Assembly (NCBI RefSeq): GCF_001422325.1
Contig: NZ_LMMR01000005.1
Span: 62,001 to 126,000 of the forward strand
Reading direction: 5' to 3'
Origin: Leifsonia sp. Leaf264
Lineage (GTDB): Bacteria; Actinomycetota; Actinomycetes; Actinomycetales; Microbacteriaceae
DNA: 64,000 nucleotides
Both the position numbers and the translations under genes were made by a program. The notes under the pieces are model-generated. The model was not told the origin of the DNA and made no database searches. It saw nothing but the letters and a program-made list of their open reading frames with translations. Below, piece after piece: positions 57,731 through 64,000 of the stretch. Positions within the stretch are counted from its first letter, which is position 1. Each line of letters begins with the position of its first letter.

Positions 57731-58383
57731 CCACCAACGCAGCAGAGCAGCTCCTGAAGCTCCTCCCGTCCAGCATCCCCCTCACCGTCACGCCCGGCGC
57801 ACAGACAGCCGACGCGCAGTCTGTCCACCCGGGTGAGGCTTTCACAGCCACCTTCGTCGGCTCCACGTCCGCAGACATCACCCTCGTCATCAAGGACCTC
57901 AGCGTCCTCCCCAGCGACGGACTCGACCTCTCCGACGTCGTGACCCCCGCGATCGAAGCGGCCGCCAAGACGATCGGCGCCGGCGTCCTGTCCGCCGTCA
58001 GCACCGGCGGCACCGTCCTGTTCGGAGACCCCGAAGCCGACACCTACACGCTCACCGGCAACGGTGTGGTCCTGGGCTACATCGCAATCCGCATCCGCGC
58101 CAACTCCTCCGCCACGAGCGCCGGAGACGTCACCGGCAAGCTCAACCGCATCAACGACGTCGAGATGGCCATGACCGTCGAGATCGGCCACACCCGCATG
58201 ACGGTGAAGGACCTGCTGTCGCTGGAGCCCGGCGCCGTCGTCGAGCTCGACCGATCCGCTGGCGCTCCGGCTGACATCAAGCTGAACGGCAAGCTCATCG
58301 CCCACGGCGAGGTTGTCGTCGTCGACCAGGACTACGCCGTGCGAGTCACCCGCATCATCAAGGACGAGGACACCGCAAACTAG
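57727..58383 (+). CDS. fliN: Flagellar motor switch protein FliN, long form
   Basis: 218 residues, overlapping fliM by 4 bases (ATGA). The C-terminal ~85 residues are the SpoA domain (DVEMAMTVEIGHTRMTVKDLLSL, then HGEVVVVDQDYAVRVTRI). An N-terminal ~120-residue domain, not found in short FliN, resembles the extra domain of FliY/CheC-type proteins (TPAIEAAAKTIGAGVLS). It could add phosphatase-like or regulatory binding, but no CheC active-site motif is clear. Confidence 0.88.
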   Translation: MTTNAAEQLLKLLPSSIPLTVTPGAQTADAQSVHPGEAFTATFVGSTSADITLVIKDLSVLPSDGLDLSDVVTPAIEAAAKTIGAGVLSAVSTGGTVLFGDPEADTYTLTGNGVVLGYIAIRIRANSSATSAGDVTGKLNRINDVEMAMTVEIGHTRMTVKDLLSLEPGAVVELDRSAGAPADIKLNGKLIAHGEVVVVDQDYAVRVTRIIKDEDTAN

Positions 58384-58841
58384 TGGACCTCCCCTCGATC
58401 CTCAGGGTCGTCATCTCGCTCGTCGCTGTCTTCGGGGCCATCTGGTGGACCCGCAAGAAGCTCCTCGGCGGGAAGACGGCAACACTCCTTCGCAAGCAGC
58501 AGCTCGTGAAGGTGGTGTCCCGCACCAGCCTCGGCAAGAGCGCATCCGCAGTCATCATCGACACGGACGGCCGCCGACTCCTGCTCGGCGTCACCGAGCA
58601 TGGCGTGTCCGTGCTGCGTGACTCCGAAGCCCCGACGGAACCTGTGTTCGACGCGGTTCTCGCCGCTGCCGACCTCAGCCTCGCAGAAGGCGAAGCAGAG
58701 GCGGCAGCGCCTGCCGACAAGCCAGCACCGACCAAGACCACGAAGAAGCCCGCATCGCAAGGATCGCTCAGCGGGTCCATCCTCTCGCCTGACACATGGA
58801 AGAAGTCAGGCGCAGCCCTAGGAGTAGGTGCCAAGAAATGA
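58383..58841 (+). CDS. fliO: Flagellar biosynthesis protein FliO
   Basis: 152 residues from GTG 58383 (TAGTG overlap with fliN). One N-terminal membrane helix followed by a basic domain (KQQLVKVVSRTSLGKSASAVIID) typical of FliO/FliZ; Pro/Ala-rich tail. Helps FliP assembly. Confidence 0.82.
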   Translation: MDLPSILRVVISLVAVFGAIWWTRKKLLGGKTATLLRKQQLVKVVSRTSLGKSASAVIIDTDGRRLLLGVTEHGVSVLRDSEAPTEPVFDAVLAAADLSLAEGEAEAAAPADKPAPTKTTKKPASQGSLSGSILSPDTWKKSGAALGVGAKK

Positions 58842-59692
58842 GCATTGCCGCGACCACAACACGGTCGCGGAGCTTCGGCCGAGCAGCGGTTTACGCCGCC
58901 CTCTTCCTGATCATCGTCATCGCGATTTTCATGCTGACTTCCACAGCAAGCTTCGCTGCCCCCATCGACCCGACCGACCCGAGCGCACCCGCTGACCCGA
59001 CCGCGCCGACAGACGCCGGGACCGGCGGATTCGGAATCTCCATCAACGGACCCGACGGCGGCCCGTCTTCCGCGATCGTTACCCTGATCGGCATCACCCT
59101 CCTCAGCGTTGCACCGTCACTGCTGCTGATGATGACGTCGTTCACGAAGATCTTCATCGTCCTCGGAATGACCCGCAACGCCCTCGGCCTGCAGGCGATC
59201 CCGCCGAACCAGGTCATCGCAGGCATCGCCCTGTTCCTCAGCCTGTTCATCATGTGGCCGGTGTTCACCGACGTGAACAACGCCGGCATCCAGCCGTACC
59301 TGGACGGGAAGATGAACTTCGATCAGGCCGTCGCCGCGGGAACCGAACCGTTGAAGCATTGGATGCTCAGCTTCACCCGCGAGGACGACATCGCCCTCAT
59401 GACCCGCGCTGCAGACCTCCCGAACCCGAAGACGCCGGAGTCGGTGGACATGATCACGTTGATCCCCGCCTTCCTCATCTCGGAGCTCCGGTCAGCGTTC
59501 ATCATCGGGTTCGTCATCTTCATCCCGTTCCTCGTCATCGACCTGGTCGTTTCGAGCTCGCTGATGGCGATGGGCATGATGATGCTCCCACCGGTCATGA
59601 TCTCCCTGCCGTTCAAGATCCTCCTCTTCATCCTCGTCGACGGATGGGGCCTGCTCGTCTCCGCACTCGTCAAGTCCTACAACGGAGGCTGA
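58838..59692 (+). CDS. fliP: Flagellar export gate protein FliP
   Basis: 284 residues from ATG 58838, overlapping fliO. Cleavable signal-like helix (ending STASFA), an Asp/Pro-rich loop, then the FliP core (LLMMTSFTKIFIVLGMTRNALGLQAIPPNQV, then LIPAFLISELRSAFIIGF). Forms the FliPQR export pore. Confidence 0.95.
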   Translation: MSIAATTTRSRSFGRAAVYAALFLIIVIAIFMLTSTASFAAPIDPTDPSAPADPTAPTDAGTGGFGISINGPDGGPSSAIVTLIGITLLSVAPSLLLMMTSFTKIFIVLGMTRNALGLQAIPPNQVIAGIALFLSLFIMWPVFTDVNNAGIQPYLDGKMNFDQAVAAGTEPLKHWMLSFTREDDIALMTRAADLPNPKTPESVDMITLIPAFLISELRSAFIIGFVIFIPFLVIDLVVSSSLMAMGMMMLPPVMISLPFKILLFILVDGWGLLVSALVKSYNGG

Positions 59693-59694
59693 CC

Positions 59695-59970
59695 ATGGAC
59701 ACCAGCCAGATCATGGACATCGGCATGCAGGCGTTCATCGTCGCCGGCAAGCTGGCCGCTCCGATCCTCATCACCGGCCTCGTCGTCGGTTTCGCGATCT
59801 CCCTCTTCCAGTCGATCACCCAGATCCAGGAAGCGACCCTCTCGTTCGTCCCGAAGGCGGTCGCCGTTGCGGTCGCGCTGATCGTCTGCGGCCACTGGAT
59901 GATCTCCGAGATCGTCGCATTCACCACAGACCTGTTCGACAAGATCCCCGCCCTGACAGGAGTCGGATAA
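59695..59970 (+). CDS. fliQ: Flagellar export gate protein FliQ
   Basis: 91 residues, two membrane helices, with GFAISLFQSITQIQEATLSFVPK between them, the FliQ signature. ATG 59695. Confidence 0.93.
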   Translation: MDTSQIMDIGMQAFIVAGKLAAPILITGLVVGFAISLFQSITQIQEATLSFVPKAVAVAVALIVCGHWMISEIVAFTTDLFDKIPALTGVG

Positions 59971-59974
59971 CCCC

Positions 59975-60739
59975 ATGTACATCCCGATCGACTTGGCTTG
60001 GATTGAGGCGGTGATGCTCGCCTCCGTCCGCATGGTGGCGTTCGTCATCATCGCGCCTCCGTTCTCGTTCAAGGCGTTCCCCGGGACAGTGAAAGGCATC
60101 ATCGGGGTCGGCCTCGGCGTCGCAGTCGCCCCGCGCGTCACCGACGGGTTCGAAGTCATGGATGACTGGGAGTTCCTGCTCGCCGTCGTGAGCGAAGCGA
60201 CGATCGGAGCTGCGCTCGGATTCCTCGTGTACCTGATCTTCTCCGCCATCCAGGCGACGGGTGACCTGATCGACATGTTCGGCGGCTTCCAGGTCGCATC
60301 CGGGTTCGACCCGAAGCTCAACACCAACGGCGCTCAGTTCTCCCGCCTGTTCGGCATGGCCGCGATCGCACTCATGTTCACGACCGGTGCGTACCAGGTG
60401 GTGTTCGGTGGCCTGTTCCGAACTTTCGACGCTGTCCCCGTCGGAGGGATGCTGAACCTCCCGGCCACAGCCGAGCAGCTGGTGAAGTCGCTGTCCGGCA
60501 TGTTCGTCGGCTCCATCCAGGTCGCCGGCCCCCTCCTTATCGTCCTGTTCCTCGCCGACCTCGGGCTCGGCCTGCTCACCCGTGTCGCGCCTGCCCTGCA
60601 GGCATTCTCGATGAGCTTCCCGGTGAAGATCGGCCTCACGCTCATCCTCGGGGTTCTCGTGTTCACTGCATTGCCCGCGTTCGTCACCTCCCTCACCACC
60701 GCCATCGCCGAAGCGTTCGGGGCGGTGACGTCCCCATGA
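59975..60739 (+). CDS. fliR: Flagellar export gate protein FliR
   Basis: 254 residues, about six membrane helices; APPFSFKAFPGTVKGIIGVGLGVAV and FFGGFQVASGFDPKLN-type loops match FliR. Its stop overlaps flhB (ATGA). Confidence 0.93.
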   Translation: MYIPIDLAWIEAVMLASVRMVAFVIIAPPFSFKAFPGTVKGIIGVGLGVAVAPRVTDGFEVMDDWEFLLAVVSEATIGAALGFLVYLIFSAIQATGDLIDMFGGFQVASGFDPKLNTNGAQFSRLFGMAAIALMFTTGAYQVVFGGLFRTFDAVPVGGMLNLPATAEQLVKSLSGMFVGSIQVAGPLLIVLFLADLGLGLLTRVAPALQAFSMSFPVKIGLTLILGVLVFTALPAFVTSLTTAIAEAFGAVTSP

Positions 60740-61836
60740 GCGATTCCGGAGAGAAGACCGAACAGGCAACCGAGAAGCGGATGAAGGAGGTCCGCGAGAA
60801 GGGGAAGCTTCAGAAATCCCAGGATGTCGCGGCCTGGGTTGGCGTCGGTGCAGCAGCGGCCGTACTCCCCACAGTGATCAGCGCTGGGACGAACGCAGCC
60901 ACCATCCAGCTCCACACAGCTCTGGACACCATCGCCCACCCCGACCCGACCATCGCCGTGAAGGCTCTCGAGGACGGCCTCATGTCGATCCTCCCGACCA
61001 TTGCGATCATGCTCGCTGTCGTCGCTGTCGCCATCATCGTCTCCACGGTCGCGCAGGGAGGCCTTCACCTGAAGAAGTTCGAGATGAAGGTGGAGCAGTT
61101 CAACATCGTCAGCGGAATCAAACGCAGTTTCGGAACCCAGGCTCTGTGGCAGGGCGTAAAGGCGCTGCTGAAGACCGCCGTCATCGGGTACGTCCTCTAC
61201 TCGGTCATCCAGGGGCTCATGCCGGTCCTCACACAGGCTGGTGGGATGAGCGTCGCGTCGCTTCTCGTCTCCGCCTCCAGCGGCGTCACAGGGCTCCTGA
61301 CCTCCGCTGTCGTCGCAGGCCTGATCGTCGCAGCTGCTGACGTGTTCGTCGTCATGAAGAAGAACCGGAAGCAGACGAGGATGACGAAGAAGGAAGTCAC
61401 CGACGAGCACAAGAACACCGACGGCGACCCGCTGATCAAGTCTCAGCGCCGCTCCCGACAGCTCGCCATGTCCCGGAATCGAATGATCTCCGACGTCGCA
61501 ACCGCCGATGTTGTCCTGGTCAACCCGACCCACGTGGCCATCGCCCTCAAATATCAGCAAGGTGTCTCCGCTCCGCGCATGGTAGCTAAAGGAAAAGGCG
61601 TCATAGCCGCCCGCATCCGAGATGAAGCAGAGAAGAAAGGCGTGCCGATGGTCAAGGACATACCGCTGACCCGTGCACTCCACGACGCCTGCAAGATCGG
61701 CCAGGAGATCCCCACCTCCTACTACGGAGCCATCGCCACCGTGCTGGCCTTCGTCGCCTCACTGAAGCGTCAAGGCAAAGCCGCCGGCGTCCACCAGATG
61801 TCCAAACCCATCCCAGTACCGACCACAGCGAGTTAG
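60736..61836 (+). CDS. flhB: Flagellar export switch protein FlhB
   Basis: 366 residues. N-terminus GEKTEQATEKRMKEVREKG, four membrane helices, and the autocleavage site NPTH (Asn263-Pro264) in the cytoplasmic domain followed by HVAIALKYQ. Switches export from hook to filament substrates. Confidence 0.96.
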   Translation: MSDSGEKTEQATEKRMKEVREKGKLQKSQDVAAWVGVGAAAAVLPTVISAGTNAATIQLHTALDTIAHPDPTIAVKALEDGLMSILPTIAIMLAVVAVAIIVSTVAQGGLHLKKFEMKVEQFNIVSGIKRSFGTQALWQGVKALLKTAVIGYVLYSVIQGLMPVLTQAGGMSVASLLVSASSGVTGLLTSAVVAGLIVAAADVFVVMKKNRKQTRMTKKEVTDEHKNTDGDPLIKSQRRSRQLAMSRNRMISDVATADVVLVNPTHVAIALKYQQGVSAPRMVAKGKGVIAARIRDEAEKKGVPMVKDIPLTRALHDACKIGQEIPTSYYGAIATVLAFVASLKRQGKAAGVHQMSKPIPVPTTAS

Positions 61837-61839
61837 AAC

Positions 61840-63891
61840 ATGAAGAATCTCATTCCGAAGATCGGCGTCCCCATCGGGGTCGTCGGCATCCTCCTGCTCC
61901 TGATCATGCCGATCCCCAGCGTCCTGCTGGACATCCTCATCGGCTTCAACATCATCTTCGCTCTGGTCATCCTGCTGACGACGATGTTCGTGCGGAAGCC
62001 GCTGGACTTCTCCGTGTTCCCCAGCCTCCTGCTGGTCGCCACCCTTTTCAGGCTCGGCCTGAACGTCGCCTCCACACGACTTGTGCTCGGCGAAGGCTTC
62101 GCCGGCCAGGTCATCCAGGCGTTCGGCCATGTAGCCGTGGGCGGCTCCGTGATCATCGGAACCGTCATCTTCCTCATCCTCGTCGTCATCCAGTTCGTGG
62201 TGGTGACCAAGGGAGCTGAGCGCGTCGCAGAGGTCGGAGCACGCTTCACCCTCGACGCCATGCCCGGCAAGCAGATGGCGATCGACGCCGACCTGAACGC
62301 TGGACTGATCGATGACGCAGAAGCTCGCCGTCGGCGCGCCGAGGTCAGCGCCGAAGCTGACTTCTACGGCGCCATGGACGGTGCCTCCAAGTTCGTCAAG
62401 GGTGACGCGATCGCCGGAATCATCATCATCGTGATCAACGTCATCGGCGGTATCGCGATGGGCATGCTGATGAAGGGCATGGAGATCGGCGAAGCCGTCG
62501 AGCACTACACGATCCTGACCATCGGCGACGGACTCGTCACGCAGATCCCCGCCCTCCTCATGGCAGTGTCCACCGGCATGATCGTCACCCGATCCAACGC
62601 CGAATCCGACCTCGGCTCCACGACCAGCAAGCAGCTGTCGCAGTCCCGGCTCGCTCTCAGCATCGCCGGTGTCGCAGCGATCGCGATGGGGATGATCCCC
62701 GGAATGCCGTTCCTCGCGTTCGCCGCGATCGGGTTCACCCTCGTGTTCATCGGGCAGCGGATCAAGTCGAATGAGAAGAAGGCCGAGCAGGACGCGAAGG
62801 TCCAGTCGGCACTGGTCCCGCAGAAGACCGAAACCGCAGACGACATCATCGACCAGATGCGTGTCGCCGGCCTTGAGATCGCCCTGTCGCCCGACCTGGT
62901 GGACATCGTGTCCGGTGCCAGCGACGACTTGCTCGCACGTGTGCGCTCCCTCCGGAAGAACATCGCCCTGGAGATGGGGTTCATGATCCCGCCGGTTCGC
63001 ACCCGCGACAGCGTTGACCTTCCGGTCGGGACCTACTCGATCTCCATCGCCGGTGCTGAGGCCGCCCGAGGCCAGGCGCCGAGTGGGATGGTGCTGGCCA
63101 TCGGATCCGGTCCGGGACTGGACGCTCTGCCGGGCGAAACAACCATCGAGCCTGTCTTCGGGCTTCCCGGCAAGTGGGTCCCCAGCGAGATGCGCCGCAA
63201 CGCCGAAATGGCCGGGGCAACAGTCATCGATCGGGTCTCTGTCGTGGTCACCCACCTGAACGCCGTCGTCCTCTCCAACGCACCGCGCTTGCTCACCCGC
63301 GAGGACGTGCGCATCCTCACCGACCACGTGAAGAGGTCCAACCCCAGCGCCGTGGAGGAGCTCACCCCGAACCCGCTGTCTCTCGCCGAGGTGCAGCGGG
63401 TCCTGCAGGGCCTCCTGACGGAACGCGTGGCGATCAACGACCTGCCCCGTATCTACGAAGGTGTCGGGCTCCGCGCGAAGACGACCTCCGACCCGGAGCA
63501 GCTCATCGAAGCCGCCCGCGCGTCCCTCGGTCCGGCACTCGTGCAGCCCTACCTGGAGGACGGCACCCTGAACGTGATCACCTTCGCTCCGACGTTGGAG
63601 CAGCAGCTCCTGGAGGGCCTCCGCCCGTCCGAGGGAGGCACCGTCCCGTACGTCGGCGCTGACGTCACCGAGTCGATCATCTCGTCGATCCAGACCGTCT
63701 TCTCCGCCGTGAACGACGACGGCGCCGAGACCGTCGTTGTCTGCTCACCGCAGCTGCGGCCAGCGGTGCGTCGCCTCATCGCAGCGCACAAGGAAGGCGT
63801 GCCGGTGCTGTCGTACATCGAAGCGACCGCTGTTCCCAACACCAACATCAACACCGTAGGAGTGATCCGCCATGAGCCGGCACACGTATAG
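61840..63891 (+). CDS. flhA: Flagellar export gate protein FlhA
   Basis: 683 residues. Seven or eight membrane helices, the FHIPEP loop region (RLGLNVASTRLVLGEG; GAMDGASKFVKGDAIAG) and a ~330-residue cytoplasmic domain. The nonameric export gate. Its end overlaps the FlhF-like gene by 20 bases. Confidence 0.96.
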   Translation: MKNLIPKIGVPIGVVGILLLLIMPIPSVLLDILIGFNIIFALVILLTTMFVRKPLDFSVFPSLLLVATLFRLGLNVASTRLVLGEGFAGQVIQAFGHVAVGGSVIIGTVIFLILVVIQFVVVTKGAERVAEVGARFTLDAMPGKQMAIDADLNAGLIDDAEARRRRAEVSAEADFYGAMDGASKFVKGDAIAGIIIIVINVIGGIAMGMLMKGMEIGEAVEHYTILTIGDGLVTQIPALLMAVSTGMIVTRSNAESDLGSTTSKQLSQSRLALSIAGVAAIAMGMIPGMPFLAFAAIGFTLVFIGQRIKSNEKKAEQDAKVQSALVPQKTETADDIIDQMRVAGLEIALSPDLVDIVSGASDDLLARVRSLRKNIALEMGFMIPPVRTRDSVDLPVGTYSISIAGAEAARGQAPSGMVLAIGSGPGLDALPGETTIEPVFGLPGKWVPSEMRRNAEMAGATVIDRVSVVVTHLNAVVLSNAPRLLTREDVRILTDHVKRSNPSAVEELTPNPLSLAEVQRVLQGLLTERVAINDLPRIYEGVGLRAKTTSDPEQLIEAARASLGPALVQPYLEDGTLNVITFAPTLEQQLLEGLRPSEGGTVPYVGADVTESIISSIQTVFSAVNDDGAETVVVCSPQLRPAVRRLIAAHKEGVPVLSYIEATAVPNTNINTVGVIRHEPAHV

Positions 63892-64000
63892 CGGCCAGTC
63901 GATCGAGGAAGCCAAGCGAAAGGCGACCGACGCCCACGGACCCAAAGTCCGTTTCGTGGAGGCGAACCGCCTCCAGCAGGGCGGAATCGCTGGGTTCCTG
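63872..64000 (+). CDS. flhF: FlhF-like protein, N-terminus only
   Basis: 43 residues from ATG 63872, cut by the window end. TYSGQSIEEAKRKATDAHGPKVRFVEA-type start and a Gly after it match the FlhF N-terminal domain, where short Ser/Met-x-x-A-x-x-x-(V/A)K motifs precede the GTPase. FlhF is an SRP-type GTPase that places flagella. Confidence 0.7.
   Translation, partial: MSRHTYSGQSIEEAKRKATDAHGPKVRFVEANRLQQGGIAGFL

Noticed and set aside
61759-63327. Long open frame on the minus strand (522 codons) opposite flhA
   Set aside because: Asp/His/Gly-rich antisense translation of membrane helices; flhA is beyond doubt.
1-64000. tRNA, rRNA or transposase genes
   Set aside because: None was recognised by eye on either strand; a covariance-model search was not possible, so absence is not proven for small RNAs.

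Overview
The window is high-GC DNA from a flagellated Gram-positive actinobacterium. The evidence is leaderless genes, a substrate with an LAxTG-type sorting signal, DUF2637, DUF4236 and DUF4870 family proteins, and a flagellar cluster whose gene order and FlbD/NlpC content fit Actinomycetota. A relative of the Microbacteriaceae is plausible but not proven. No rRNA, tRNA, CRISPR array or insertion sequence was seen.

Layout. (1) 1-8230: the end of an MFS transporter, two large surface or esterase-like proteins (a pilin-like/RCC1 propeller and an SGNH hydrolase), a DUF262 protein, a sortase-anchored beta-helix protein on the minus strand, and a minus-strand DUF2637 operon. (2) 8301-12040: a six-gene operon with start/stop overlaps, carrying a tandem PD-(D/E)XK nuclease and a DNA methyltransferase. 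(3) 12068-38219: an accessory region of mostly small genes, many monocistronic. It encodes a giant secreted metallopeptidase with 11 Ig-like repeats, SbcD and SbcC homologues flanking a PTH2 gene, a CpdA-like phosphodiesterase, a NADAR protein, a cysteine-free NAD-dependent DNA ligase, two RNase H proteins, a cREC protein, two EEP-fold phosphatases/nucleases, a DEDDh exonuclease, a macro domain protein and many orphans. This content looks like a large plasmid or phage-derived element. (4) 38289-40451: a second pilin-like/propeller protein. (5) 40706-64000: a near-complete flagellar cluster: a FliA/WhiG-type sigma factor, flagellin, fliD, fliS, flgB-flgC-fliE-fliF-fliG-fliH-fliI-fliJ, NlpC/P60, fliK, flgD, flgE, then flbD, motA, motB, fliM, fliN, fliO, fliP, fliQ, fliR, flhB, flhA and the start of flhF. 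FlgK, FlgL, FlgM, FlgF/G, FliL, FliW and chemotaxis genes are not in the window.

The most distinctive feature is a short promoter-like motif found about 34 times, almost always just upstream of a gene or operon and in its orientation. Class A is CCGC[A/G]CATG and class B is GCCACATG. In many cases the start codon lies at a fixed distance (9 bases after CAT in class A, 11 in class B), which predicts leaderless mRNAs. The motif precedes nearly every accessory transcription unit and also the sigma factor gene, flgB and fliM, so the accessory genes and the flagellar hierarchy may share a control system. A second, FliA-like promoter type (TAAC-N15-CCGAT) lies upstream of flagellin and flgB. A second theme is a shared pilin-like N-terminal segment on three otherwise unrelated proteins, two of them beta-propellers. 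A third is a set of ADP-ribose and nucleic-acid end-processing enzymes (NADAR, macro domain, cREC, DNA ligase, RNase H, SbcCD-like, EEP) spread through the accessory region.
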